Source of the DNA: Pantoea sp. Cy-639
GTDB lineage: Bacteria > Pseudomonadota > Gammaproteobacteria > Pseudomonadales > Pseudomonadaceae
Length of the DNA stretch: 64,000 bases
NCBI RefSeq assembly: GCF_011752525.1
Contig: NZ_VWXI01000013.1
Span: 114,959-178,958, forward strand
Reading direction: 5' to 3'
Within the stretch, counting starts at the first letter, position 1; each line of letters opens with the position of its first letter. The translations under genes were made by a program, and so were the position numbers. This document shows positions 56,258 through 64,000 of this stretch, one piece after another. The notes under the pieces were generated by a model. It ran no database searches, was not told the DNA's origin, and saw nothing but the letters and a program-made list of their open reading frames with translations.

Positions 56258-57399
56258 GGATTCTCCGAACAAGTCAGCACAGGTCATCTGACCTGTGCTG
56301 AAATAGCCCTCCGTCCAACTGCCCTCTCCAAGCCCGCCATCCCATGAGCCAGATGAGCTTTTCCGATTTCGAGTACGCCGGTAAGCGCAAGCAAACCCGC
56401 CGCGAGCGTTTCCTGGCCGAGATGGAACAGGTGGTGCCGTGGAGCGGGTTGGTGGCGTTGATCGAGCCGCATTACCCAAAGGCTGGCGGTGGCCGCAAGC
56501 CGTATCCACTGGAAACCATGCTGCGCATTCACCTGTTGCAGAACTGGTTCTCGTTGAGTGATCCGGCCATGGAAGAGGCGCTGTACGAGATTACTTCAAT
56601 GCGCCAGTTTGCTCGGCTAACGCTCAGCGCACCGATCCCCGAAGACACGACGATCATGAATTTCCGGCACCTGCTGGAGAAGCATCAGTTGGCGGCGGGC
56701 ATTCTGGAAACCATCAACAATTACCTGCAAGACAAGGGCCTGTCGTTGCGCCAGGGCACCATCGTCGACGCCACTATCATCCACGCACCCAGTTCGACCA
56801 AAAACAAGGAAGGCAAACGCGATCCTGAAATGCACCAGACGAAGAAAGGCAACCAGTACTTCTTCGGCATGAAAGCGCACATCGGAGCCGACGCAGAATC
56901 GGGCCTGGTACATCATGTTCATGGCACCGCCGCCAACGTGGCTGACGTGACGGAAGTGGCCCATCTGTTGCACGGTGGCGAGAACATTGTCTGTGCTGAC
57001 GCCGGTTACACCGGCGTAGAGAAACGGCCTGAGCACGACGGTCGGCAAGTGATCTGGCAGGTCGCGGCGCGACGCAGCACCTACAAGCATTTGAGCAAAC
57101 GCAGTGCGCTGTACAAGGCCAGGCGCAAGATCGAGAAGGCCAAAGCCCAGTTACGTGCGAAGGTCGAGCATCCGTTTCGGGTGATCAAGCGTCAGTTCGG
57201 TTATGTGAAGACCCGCTTCCGCGGCCTGGCTAAGAATACGGCGCAATTGACCACACTGTTCGCGCTGTCGAATCTGTGGATGGTGCGCCGGCAATTATTG
57301 TCTACTGCGGGAGAGGTGCGCGCGTGAGGGCAGAAAACCAAGGCTATGCCTTGGTTTTCCAATAATCAGCGGCTGAAAATCGGGGGTTTCGGCATCTCC
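56258..57399 (+). mobile_element. IS5-family insertion sequence
   Basis: About 1142 bp bounded by imperfect inverted ends: GGATTCTCCGAACA at 56258 and, on the complementary strand at the right, GGAGATGCCGAAAC ending at 57399. One transposase gene fills it. The left flank is TTAG, which fits the YTAR targets of IS5 elements, but the right flank reads AAGC, so there is no target duplication. Boundaries are by eye and accurate to a few bases. Confidence 0.65.
56344..57327 (+). CDS. IS5-family transposase
   Basis: 327 residues, intact. DDE-type: Asp in GTIVDATIIH, Asp in CADAGYTGVEK and the Glu of KVEHPFRVIKRQFGYVKTRF (Y-x2-R-x3-E-x6-K region). N-terminal MSQMSFSDFEYAGKRK with HTH-like LETMLRIHLLQNWFSLSD. 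Complete length for the group, with no frameshift, so the element may still be active. Confidence 0.93.
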   Translation: MSQMSFSDFEYAGKRKQTRRERFLAEMEQVVPWSGLVALIEPHYPKAGGGRKPYPLETMLRIHLLQNWFSLSDPAMEEALYEITSMRQFARLTLSAPIPEDTTIMNFRHLLEKHQLAAGILETINNYLQDKGLSLRQGTIVDATIIHAPSSTKNKEGKRDPEMHQTKKGNQYFFGMKAHIGADAESGLVHHVHGTAANVADVTEVAHLLHGGENIVCADAGYTGVEKRPEHDGRQVIWQVAARRSTYKHLSKRSALYKARRKIEKAKAQLRAKVEHPFRVIKRQFGYVKTRFRGLAKNTAQLTTLFALSNLWMVRRQLLSTAGEVRA

Positions 57400-57427
57400 A
57401 AGCAGTCTATTTCCGGCTGGTGGGTAA

Positions 57428-57700
57428 CTTAATAGCTTTTCGGATGGTAGGGTTCTTCAAGCAACAATTGATGATTTGAAATCTGGAAAGGTTTCTCCAG
57501 CTGACTTGCCAGCTATTCGAGTATTTGAAAGGGATGGCCTGGTCTATAGCTTAGATAATCGTCGAGTTCTAGCTGCGTCTGCAGCCGGCGTGCCCATAAA
57601 AATTGTTCCCGTCACCGAGGCCGAAATAGCCAAGGAGATTGGGAGGAAGATGACTACGCCAAACAACGGTTCTATAATTTTGTTCGCGGGGTTTGTAAGT
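57428..57700 (+). pseudogene. Orphan C-terminal fragment of a polymorphic toxin (ParB-like type)
   Basis: Open frame from 57428, no start codon or export domain. It reads SDGRVLQATIDDLKSGKVS, then AIRVFERDGLVYSLDNRRV and AGVPIKIVPVT, a pattern known from CdiA/Rhs-type C-terminal toxins with a ParB-like fold. Its upstream part would have belonged to another TpsA but has been replaced by the IS. The frame later runs into the immunity gene; a one-base shift near 57670 would give a natural end at 57702. Confidence 0.68.
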
Positions 57701-57709
57701 AGGTGGCTT

Positions 57710-57964
57710 ATGGATTTGGATAAGATGATTGAGAGTATTAAAACAAGAGAGGAGTTTGCAGATTTTATTTGTGAGCTTAAGGATGATTTGGAGTTAAATT
57801 CAGGCGAATGGGAAAATCCTACGTTGGAAAGGTTTTTGGATGCGATGGAAGCTTGGGTTCGAGCAATGAGCTTCTATGCAATGAACTCTGGAGATGAGGA
57901 AGCCCTTATCCCTAGTTGGCAGACATTTGCAAAAATATTGTTTGCATCTAAGATTTATGAGTAG
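57710..57964 (+). CDS. Candidate immunity protein of the orphan toxin (DUF7660-like)
   Basis: 84 residues starting MDLDKMIESIKTREEF with an AGGTGG six bases upstream of the ATG at 57710. Conserved SGEWENPTLERFLDAMEAW and PSWQTFAKILFASKIYE resemble a family of small immunity proteins found behind polymorphic toxins. AT-rich. It could still protect the cell against related toxins of neighbours. Confidence 0.7.
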   Translation: MDLDKMIESIKTREEFADFICELKDDLELNSGEWENPTLERFLDAMEAWVRAMSFYAMNSGDEEALIPSWQTFAKILFASKIYE

Positions 57965-58041
57965 TGTTAGCGTTTTAATTGGCTCGTTGGTGCAAAAAGT
58001 AACAGTGTTGCTGACTCTACCGGGCGCACGTCGGCCCGCCC

Positions 58042-58311
58042 ATGGCGCGTGGCGTCGGGGTCGGCCTGGCCACGATGCTGGTGTTCTACACGTTCATCTT
58101 CTTTAACCTGCTGATGGTGGCCATCCCGCGGGCGGCGGTCCGTTATGGGTTGGCGCTGTTGCTGGTGCTGGTGGTGCTGGTCTACTTCAACCCTTTGCAT
58201 CCGGTGCGCGCACTGGGGTTCGCCGCGTTGTGCGGGGGGCTGTGCCTGGTGGTGATCGTGTTGACGCCGTGGGGCACCCGGCTGCTACAGGGTGTGGTCC
58301 GGCTGCAGTAG
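58042..58311 (+). CDS. Small membrane protein, possibly the 3' remnant of a larger gene
   Basis: 89 residues with three hydrophobic helices (LATMLVFYTFIFFNLLMVA, LALLLVLVVLVYF, ALCGGLCLVVIVL). High GC and core codon use, in contrast with the AT-rich sequence just upstream, suggests it lost its 5' part when the CDI locus arrived. It overlaps the end of the heme oxygenase gene by 27 bp on the other strand. No family recognised. Confidence 0.5.
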   Translation: MARGVGVGLATMLVFYTFIFFNLLMVAIPRAAVRYGLALLLVLVVLVYFNPLHPVRALGFAALCGGLCLVVIVLTPWGTRLLQGVVRLQ

Positions 58312-58881
58312 CACACCTTGTTGATCGAGCCACTGCTCGAAGCACTCGAAAGTCGCGATGGCGGTGTCGACCGATTGGGCCTGGGTGGTAGCGCTCGCCT
58401 CGGCCAGCCGTTGCAGGAATGCCCGCCAGTTCGCGCCCGTCGCCGGGCCATACACATCGAGGAAGGCGCCGCCGCTGTCGGCGTCGATGCCCAGGCGTTC
58501 GGCCATGGCGCGCTTGAGCACCTGGCCGCCGAGGGTGGAGCCTTCGAGCACGTACATCACGCCCAGGGCGCTGGCCGCGCTGTCGATGCCGGGTAGGGTG
58601 TGGCAGCGGGGCAGGGCGTCGATGGCGTGGGGCGTGTGGTTCAAGGCGCGCAGGTCGCGGGCCAGGGCTGGCGCCTTGCGTCGTTCGAGCGGCTGGTAGC
58701 CGGCCAACGCGGCATCCAGTGGCGCATGGAAGCCATGGTAGGCCTCGACCAGGCGCCGGTAGGCCGGCAGGTCGAAGCCTGCGCTGAAGAACGGCAGGCG
58801 TTGTTCCAGGCCTTTGTGGCAAGCGCGGGTGCCTTCGCGCAGGGCGTACAGCAGGGGGCTGGCGGTTTTGGGCATCGTCAC
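58285..58881 (-). CDS. bphO: Bacterial heme oxygenase (BphO type)
   Basis: 198 residues; opens heme to biliverdin. Proximal His in REGTRACHKGLEQRL and the distal-helix segment VMYVLEGSTLGGQVL. In pseudomonads this type usually sits next to a bacteriophytochrome gene, which is absent on both sides here within the window, so the biliverdin may serve iron release or a distant phytochrome. Confidence 0.87.
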   Translation of the reverse strand: MTMPKTASPLLYALREGTRACHKGLEQRLPFFSAGFDLPAYRRLVEAYHGFHAPLDAALAGYQPLERRKAPALARDLRALNHTPHAIDALPRCHTLPGIDSAASALGVMYVLEGSTLGGQVLKRAMAERLGIDADSGGAFLDVYGPATGANWRAFLQRLAEASATTQAQSVDTAIATFECFEQWLDQQGVLLQPDHTL

Positions 58882-59001
58882 GCTTCTGGCCGTGGAGGTA
58901 GACGCGATACTGCCAGAAACCCGTGGCCGGTCACCACTGCGGCCGTGCGTGTACTCTGCCGCGTATCTGCAATCATGGCGCCTTTCGAGACGAACTGACT
59001 C

Positions 59002-59427
59002 AAGGACGCATCATGGGACGTGCGCGCCTGCACGGCCTTGCTGGCGATTGACGATGAGCTGATGACCGGGCTGCACACCATCGTGCGGCGCGAGGCGGGG
59101 CCCAAGGGCAAGCTCGAACTGACCCTGCGCGTCTGAGCCAACTACCTGTACCGGGTGTCGCGCGGTGCGCCTTATCAAGTCAGCGAGTTGCATGCCGAGG
59201 CACCGGTCCCGCTATTGGCGCCCAACCTGAGTGGCTTCATGGCGTTCGACGCCCTGACGGGCCAGCTGTATGCCACCGACAAGAGCCTGCTCGAACGCGG
59301 CTGTGGACTGGTGCAGCACTGGCGCTACGATGGGGCGCTCATGCGCCCGGAGCGGGTGGCCAGGATGGACCGTTGCGGCTATGTGAACCCGGAGTTCTGG
59401 CCGGTGCTGTGGCGAGCCGAGGGCTAG
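59002..59427 (+). pseudogene. DUF1176 pseudogene with in-frame stop
   Basis: The frame reads ALLAIDDELMTGLHTIVRRE, stops at the TGA at 59134-59136, then continues ANYLYRVSRGAPYQVSELH to WPVLWRAEG. The C-terminal part (GQLYATDKSLLERGCGLVQ, HWRYDG, MDRCGY) matches the pattern of DUF1176 periplasmic proteins. The N-terminal signal and more than half of the usual length are missing. An ORF after the stop exists but starts within the domain. Confidence 0.72.
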
Positions 59428-59441
59428 CCTCGGCCCCCGAA

Positions 59442-60227
59442 TCAGAACGCCAGCTTGTAGCCGATCAGCAGCAACATGGTCGCCAGGCACGGCCGCAGCA
59501 CGCGGTCGGAGATGCGCCCGGTCAGGTGGCTGCCAAGATAGATACCCGGCAGCGACCCCAGCAGCAGGTAGCCCAGCAGCGACCAGTCCATGTTGCCCAT
59601 GCCCGCGTGGCCCAGTCCGGCGACCAGGGTCAGCGGCACGGCGTGGGCGATCTCGGTGCCCACCAGGCGGCGGGTGACCAGGAACGGGTAGAGCAGGAAC
59701 AACGCCACGGTGCCCAGGGCGCCGGCGCCGATGGAGGTCAGGGTGACCATCACGCCCAGCACCACGCCGGTGATCACGGTGAGGGTGTTCAGGCTGCGCT
59801 CGCTGAGGTGGTAGTGATCGCCGGCGTGCTTGCTGGCGAAGGCCTGCAGGCGCGACTTGAACAGGATCGCCAGGGCCGTGAGGATCAGCACCACCGCCAG
59901 GCCTTGCTTGATGATGGCGTTGAGCGCCGAGGTATCGGTGTGCAGGGTGCTGAGGAACCACAGGGTCAGCGCTGCGGCCGGTACGCTGCCCAGGCTCAGC
60001 AGGCCGGTGATCTTCCAGTCGATGTTCTTGTTGCGCCCGTGCACCCAGACGCCACTGGCCTTGGTGATGGCGGCGTAGAGCAGGTCGGTGCCCACGGCGG
60101 TGGCCGGGTTGATGCCGAACCAGAGCAGGATCGGGGTCATCAGCGAGCCGCCGCCAACGCCGGTCATGCCAACGATGAAGCCCACGACCAGTCCGGCAAT
60201 GGTGAAACCGAAAGAACCTACATCCAT
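59442..60227 (-). CDS. TauE/SafE family permease (TSUP)
   Basis: 261 residues, about eight transmembrane helices, inner membrane. GLVVGFIVGMTGVGGGSLMTP and its second-half counterpart TSIGAGALGTVALFLLYP are the repeated TSUP signatures. Such permeases export sulfite or organosulfur compounds; the substrate is not known here. An AT-rich upstream region (60260-60330) should hold its promoter. Confidence 0.88.
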   Translation of the reverse strand: MDVGSFGFTIAGLVVGFIVGMTGVGGGSLMTPILLWFGINPATAVGTDLLYAAITKASGVWVHGRNKNIDWKITGLLSLGSVPAAALTLWFLSTLHTDTSALNAIIKQGLAVVLILTALAILFKSRLQAFASKHAGDHYHLSERSLNTLTVITGVVLGVMVTLTSIGAGALGTVALFLLYPFLVTRRLVGTEIAHAVPLTLVAGLGHAGMGNMDWSLLGYLLLGSLPGIYLGSHLTGRISDRVLRPCLATMLLLIGYKLAF

Positions 60228-60370
60228 ACGCTACTCGACTGCCCAGCTTTGCCCGTGATCGGATGCAGCCCAGCATATAGATTTTTTTATAGCCAAATAG
60301 ACTTGTTCGTTATTAGGTTATAACCGCGCCTGCGCGCCTTGAGATGCCCCCCGCAGGTGCCGGCCGAGCA

Positions 60371-60982
60371 TCAGCGATCGGTCATCACCACCATCACCTG
60401 GGCATCGCCGCCATCCTCGCTTTCCGACAGGTAGATGTGGCCCACCTGGCTGTCGAAGTACGCCGTCTGCTGCGGCCCGATGCTCACAGCCTCGCCGGTC
60501 TCGAACTCGATCCGTACCCGTCCGCTGATCACCATGGCGAACTCCTGGCCGGGGTGGCGGATAAAGTCGTCGAACTGGCCGCGTTCGCGAGCGAAGATGC
60601 GGGCATAAGCCGGGGTCATGCGCCGCTCGGGGAAGGCGCCGGCGATCGGATAGTAGTCGTAGGTGCCGGTGGAATAACCTGCCACCTGGGCCAGGGAATC
60701 GACCACCACCGTGGCTGGGGCCGGGGCACTGGCCGTGGGGCTGGAGCGGAACAGTTGGGCGATGTCCAGGTTCAGTCCGCGGGCGGCGGCGGCCAGTTTC
60801 TCGTAGCTGACCGCCACTTGCGCCAGTTCCATCTTCGACAAGGTGGAAAGCGGCACGCCGCTGGTTTCCGACAACTGCTTGAGGGTCATCTGGCGAGCCT
60901 TGCGCATCTGGCGCAGGCGCGCGCCGACTGCGGTGCGATCGAGCAGGGGAGGGGCAACAGCGGCGGTGCGGTCGTCGGGCAT
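60371..60982 (-). CDS. XRE-cupin transcriptional regulator
   Basis: 203 residues. N-terminal HTH_3 (ARLRQMRKARQMTLKQLSE, SGVPLSTLSKMEL) and a C-terminal cupin (FIRHPGQEFAMVISGRVRIEF). Typical of PuuR-like regulators that sense an amine or amino acid. It is divergent from the FAD oxidase-RidA-permease operon and the shared 113-bp region carries repeated motifs, so it likely controls that operon. Confidence 0.9.
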   Translation of the reverse strand: MPDDRTAAVAPPLLDRTAVGARLRQMRKARQMTLKQLSETSGVPLSTLSKMELAQVAVSYEKLAAAARGLNLDIAQLFRSSPTASAPAPATVVVDSLAQVAGYSTGTYDYYPIAGAFPERRMTPAYARIFARERGQFDDFIRHPGQEFAMVISGRVRIEFETGEAVSIGPQQTAYFDSQVGHIYLSESEDGGDAQVMVVMTDR

Positions 60983-61042
60983 CGGGGCTCTCGGGCGGTG
61001 TTCGGGTCGGGCATCTTACCGTGGGCGCTTGCGTATTTCGAA

Positions 61043-61067
61043 ATTCTCATATATTAGAATTCTCATA
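61043..61067. promoter_or_regulatory. Candidate XRE-cupin operator: direct repeats ATTCTCATA
   Basis: ATTCTCATA occurs at 61043-61051 and 61059-61067, 16 bp apart, in an AT-rich island immediately before the oxidase start and upstream of the divergent regulator. Its placement next to the FAD oxidase gene suits repression. Seen in sequence; function inferred. Confidence 0.5.
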
Positions 61068-61095
61068 AATGATAATTAGCGCCGCAGGAGCGAGC

Positions 61096-62232
61096 ATGGC
61101 ACAGATCCACGACACCCTGATCATTGGCGCCGGCATTGCCGGTGCCTCCCTCGGCTACCGCCTGGCCGGTCAGCGCCAGGTGCTGATGCTCGAGCGTGAG
61201 GCGCAGCCGGGCTATCACTCGACCGGGCGCTCGGCCGCGATGTTCATGGAAGCCTACGGCACGCCGCAGATCCAGGCGCTGACCCGTGCCAGCCGGGCGT
61301 TCTACGAACAGCCGCCGCAGGGGTTCTGCGAGCATCCGCTGCTGGAACCGCGTGGCTGCCTGTATGTCGCCAGCCTGGAGCAGCGCGACCTGCTCGACGC
61401 CACCTACGCGCAGAATTTGGCCAACGGTACCGCGGTCAGCCTGCTCGATGCCGAGGCCGCGCTGGCGCTGGTGCCGAGTCTGCGTGGCGAGCTGTTGGCC
61501 GGCGCGGTGCACGAGACCGGGGCCATGGACCTGGACGTGCATGCCTTGCACCAGGGCTTCCTGCGAGGTTTTCGCCAGGCTGCAGGCGAGTTGCGCTGCA
61601 ATGCCGAGGTGGTCCAGGCCTGGTACCTGGACGACCTCTGGCATGTCGAGCTGGCCAGCGGCGAGCGCCTGCAGGCGCGCCAGCTGGTCAACGCCGCCGG
61701 TGCCTGGGCCGACCGTGTGGCCGAGCAATGCGGCGTCGGCCGTATCGGCCTGCAGCCCTGCCGGCGCAGTGCCTTCATCTTCCCAGGGCCGGTGGAGCAT
61801 GCGTTTGCCCACTGGCCGGCGGTGATCGGGGTCGATGAAAGTTTCTACTTCAAGCCCGACGCTGGCCAATTGCTCGGTTCGCCAGCCAACGCCGACCCGG
61901 TCGAGCCGCAGGACGCCGCGCCTGAGGAGCTGGACCTGGCGCTGGGCATCTACAACATCGAGGCCATGACCACCCTGCAGATCCGCCGGCCCAGCCACAG
62001 CTGGGCCGGCCTGCGCTCGTTCGTCGACGACGGTGACCTGGTCATCGGCTTCGATCCCCAGGCACCCGCGTTCTTCTGGCTGGCGGCCCAGGGCGGCTAT
62101 GGCATCCAGTCGGCCGCCGGGGCGTCGCGCCTGGCCGCCGACCTGCTGCTTGGCCAGCCGCTGTGTGCCAGTCTTGTCGCCCAGGGGGTCGAGCCTGCGC
62201 GCCTGTCCCCGGCACGTTTCAGTCAACCGTGA
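61096..62232 (+). CDS. FAD-dependent amino-acid/amine oxidoreductase (DAO family)
   Basis: 378 residues from the ATG at 61096 (AGGAGCGAGC upstream). FAD-binding LIIGAGIAGASLGYRLAG, QPGYHSTGRSAAMF and NAAGAWADRVAE are typical of the DadA/D-amino acid oxidase family. It is followed at 12 bp by ridA, which fits an enzyme producing imine intermediates. Substrate unknown. Confidence 0.87.
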   Translation: MAQIHDTLIIGAGIAGASLGYRLAGQRQVLMLEREAQPGYHSTGRSAAMFMEAYGTPQIQALTRASRAFYEQPPQGFCEHPLLEPRGCLYVASLEQRDLLDATYAQNLANGTAVSLLDAEAALALVPSLRGELLAGAVHETGAMDLDVHALHQGFLRGFRQAAGELRCNAEVVQAWYLDDLWHVELASGERLQARQLVNAAGAWADRVAEQCGVGRIGLQPCRRSAFIFPGPVEHAFAHWPAVIGVDESFYFKPDAGQLLGSPANADPVEPQDAAPEELDLALGIYNIEAMTTLQIRRPSHSWAGLRSFVDDGDLVIGFDPQAPAFFWLAAQGGYGIQSAAGASRLAADLLLGQPLCASLVAQGVEPARLSPARFSQP

Positions 62233-62244
62233 AAGGAGAGTCCC

Positions 62245-62625
62245 ATGAGCAATGCCATCCAGCGTTTCCCCAGCAGCCTGCCGTTCCCGTTTTCCCGTGC
62301 GGTGAAGGCCGGCGGTTTCCTGTTCCTGTCCGGACAGATTCCGATGAACGCCACCGGCGAGGTGCTGCGCGGTGACATCCAGGCCCAGACCCGCGCCGCC
62401 TGCGAGCGCATCGGCGAGAGCCTGGCGGCCTGTGGCGCCCGCTTCGACCAGGTGGTGAAGGCTACCGTGTGGCTGTCGGACATGAGCCACTTCGCCGGTT
62501 TCAACGAGGTGTACAAGGAGTTCTTCGGCGCCGCGCTGCCGGTGCGCTCGACCGTGGCCTCGGCGCTGGCGCTGGGCGTGGATGTAGAGATCGAGGTGCA
62601 GGCCTACCTCGGCCAGGACAACTGA
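62245..62625 (+). CDS. RidA family enamine/imine deaminase
   Basis: 126 residues. RidA/YjgF signature: FLFLSGQIPMNATGEVL with FSRAVKAGG upstream, and the substrate-Arg in PVRSTVASALALGVDVEIE. Hydrolyses reactive enamines/imines from amino-acid oxidation. Second gene of the oxidase operon, preceded by AAAGGAGAG. Confidence 0.92.
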   Translation: MSNAIQRFPSSLPFPFSRAVKAGGFLFLSGQIPMNATGEVLRGDIQAQTRAACERIGESLAACGARFDQVVKATVWLSDMSHFAGFNEVYKEFFGAALPVRSTVASALALGVDVEIEVQAYLGQDN

Positions 62626-62720
62626 CCAAGGCGCTGTGGGAACGGGCTGCGCTGGAGCTATCGCAGAGCAAGCCCGTTGCCGTGCAAGAAACGACACCAC
62701 AATAAGAACTAGAGGTGCAC

Positions 62721-63785
62721 ATGCAAGAACAGTTGAAGATCGCTGGCGCGTTCGTTGGCGTGATCGTGGGGGCGGGCTTTGCGTCCGGGCGGGAGCTGCT
62801 GCTGTTCTTCGTCGATTTCGGGGTCTGGGGCCTGGTCGGCGCGCTGATCAGCGCGGGGCTGTTCACCTTCCTTGGCATGGCCCTGGCCGGGCTCGGCAAT
62901 CGCCTGCGGGCCACCTCGCACAAGCAGGTCATCGAGGCCATCTGCGGACGCCACCTGGGCCGCTTCGTCGACTGGTTGATCACCTTCTTCATGTTCGGCG
63001 TGATGGTGGTCATGCTCGCCGGTGGCGGCGCGTTGCTGGAGCAGCAGTTCGGCATTCCGGCGCTGGCCGGCAGCGTGCTGGTCACGGTGCTGGTGGTGGC
63101 CATCGTCTGCCTCGACGTGCAGAAAGTGATGGTCGCCATCGGCGCGATCACGCCGCTGTTGATCCTGGTGGCCTCGGCCATCGCCCTGTACGCGGTCTGC
63201 ACCCGCAGCCAGAGCTTCGCCGCCCTCGACCAGCTGGCCAGCGAACAGGAGGCTGGTACCCGGCACTGGCTGCTCGGGGCATTCCTCTATGTGTCCTATA
63301 ACATCGTCGCCGGGGCGCCGATCCTGGCGATCCTCGGGGGCTCGGCGCGCAATGGCCGGGTGGCGGTGATCGGCGGGCTGCTCGGTGGAGCGGCGCTAGG
63401 CGGCCTGATGCTGGTAATGAGCGCGGGGCTGCTGGCACGGCTGGATAGCGTGGCGGCACTGCCGATGCCGATGCTGTCGATTGCCAGCGAGGTGTCGCCG
63501 CTGCTGGGCGTGGTGATGTGCCTGATCATCTTCGGCATGATCGTCAATACCGCGGTGGGCACGTTGTTCTCGTTCCTGTCGCGCTTGCTGCCGGCAGGCA
63601 CGCGGCAGTTCCGCTGGGGCTCGGTGCTGACGGGCGCGGTCGGGCTGGTGTGCAGCCTGGTGGGGTTCATCAGTCTGGTGGGGCAGGTGTATCCGCTGTT
63701 CGGTTACCTGGGCTTCGTGCTGATGGCGGCGGTGCTGATGGGGTGGGTGAGGCGGGGCAAGGGCAGGGACGTGGCGGTGGTGTGA
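62721..63785 (+). CDS. YkvI-like amino-acid/amine permease
   Basis: 354 residues, ten to eleven hydrophobic helices. The N-terminus KIAGAFVGVIVGAGFASGRE with its unwound GAGFASG segment is typical of YkvI proteins of the LeuT-like fold. Probably takes up the substrate degraded by the oxidase. ATG at 62721 follows AGAGG; a GTG at 62715 is possible. Third gene in the operon, about 95 bp after ridA. Confidence 0.83.
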   Translation: MQEQLKIAGAFVGVIVGAGFASGRELLLFFVDFGVWGLVGALISAGLFTFLGMALAGLGNRLRATSHKQVIEAICGRHLGRFVDWLITFFMFGVMVVMLAGGGALLEQQFGIPALAGSVLVTVLVVAIVCLDVQKVMVAIGAITPLLILVASAIALYAVCTRSQSFAALDQLASEQEAGTRHWLLGAFLYVSYNIVAGAPILAILGGSARNGRVAVIGGLLGGAALGGLMLVMSAGLLARLDSVAALPMPMLSIASEVSPLLGVVMCLIIFGMIVNTAVGTLFSFLSRLLPAGTRQFRWGSVLTGAVGLVCSLVGFISLVGQVYPLFGYLGFVLMAAVLMGWVRRGKGRDVAVV

Positions 63786-63791
63786 GGCGGG

Positions 63792-63844
63792 TTCGCCGGC
63801 AAGCCAGCACCTACGGATTCTGTAGGCGCAAGCTTGCCGGCGAA
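63792..63844. repeat. REP pair (REPIN-like hairpin)
   Basis: TTCGCCGGCAAGC (63792-63804) and its exact complement GCTTGCCGGCGAA (63832-63844) surround a 27-base spacer, giving a perfect 13-bp stem. It lies between the convergent permease and chemoreceptor genes and probably ends transcription from both. Confidence 0.8.
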
Positions 63845-63854
63845 GGGTACTGCC

Positions 63855-64000
63855 TTAGATACGGAAGCTGCCTACCAGTTGCTTCAACCGCCCGGCCTGC
63901 TGGCTCAGGGCGTCGCAGTGGCGCAGGGTCTCGTTGAGGTTCTCCACGCCTTGCTGGTTCAGCGCGTTGATCTGGGTGATGTCCAGGTTCAGGCTCTCGA
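63855..64000 (-). CDS. Methyl-accepting chemotaxis protein, C-terminal end
   Basis: Only the last ~48 codons are in the window. On the minus strand they read NLDITQINALNQQGVENL and end in RLKQLVGSFRI, the usual end of a Pseudomonas chemoreceptor signalling domain. The sensor type is unknown. Confidence 0.85.
   Translation of the reverse strand, partial: ESLNLDITQINALNQQGVENLNETLRHCDALSQQAGRLKQLVGSFRI

Overview
The window looks like chromosome of a Pseudomonas of the putida group. GC and codon bias are high over most of it. The backbone follows typical Pseudomonas order: sthA, lolCDE, queF, mlaA, the rssB/rssC pair, tal and dusA. Palindromic REP-type repeats (GCCGGCAAG/CTTGCCGGC) lie between genes. 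No rRNA, tRNA or CRISPR array was recognised.

Layout. (1) 1-16.9 kb is conserved core: the 3' part of sthA, a glycerophosphodiester phosphodiesterase, a PilZ protein, the lipoprotein exporter lolC-lolD-lolE, a copper-type two-component system divergent from a His/Met-rich cupredoxin with a CopR-like box between them, queF, a DUF4404 protein, a degenerate HAD protein, mlaA, a second PilZ protein, the RssB-type regulator/phosphatase with its STAS partner, a PhoD-like phosphatase and transaldolase. (2) 17.86-27.2 kb is a ~9.3 kb genomic island in the 5' end of dusA. Its tyrosine integrase is next to dusA and imperfect dusA-derived repeats flank it. A 31-codon remnant of the original dusA start remains at the far end. 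The island carries a GIY-YIG protein, a possible HEPN protein, a PrtN-like activator with small phage-type genes, a scrap-heap of truncated prophage genes, a lipoprotein, and an SF1 helicase plus probable DUF2290 pair that resembles a defence module. (3) 27.5-48.6 kb is accessory metabolism: an MFS exporter with a LysR regulator; mesX-mesD-flavin reductase, a folate-independent methionine synthase cluster; a PhzF remnant; a three-domain kinase/aminotransferase with a LysR regulator; two acyltransferases; the NAD-dependent formate dehydrogenase operon fdsGBAD; a GNAT protein; and an SbmA/YddA-type ABC transporter. (4) 48.76-58.0 kb is a two-partner secretion/contact-dependent inhibition locus: promoter, TpsB, a TpsA/CdiA-like protein with a C-terminal tRNase-like toxin, and an immunity candidate. 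An IS5-family element follows, then an orphan toxin tail with a second immunity candidate. (5) 58.0-64.0 kb holds heme oxygenase, a DUF1176 pseudogene, a TauE/SafE permease, and an XRE-cupin regulator divergent from a FAD amine/amino-acid oxidase, RidA and YkvI-like permease cluster. The window ends in the 3' end of a chemoreceptor gene.

The two most unusual regions are the dusA island and the CDI locus. In the island, repeated GTACCAA/TTGGTAC motifs near both ends look like integrase arm sites. In the CDI locus, an AT-rich toxin/immunity tail has been added to a GC-rich repeat protein, and an IS separates it from a second, foreign toxin tail with its own immunity gene.
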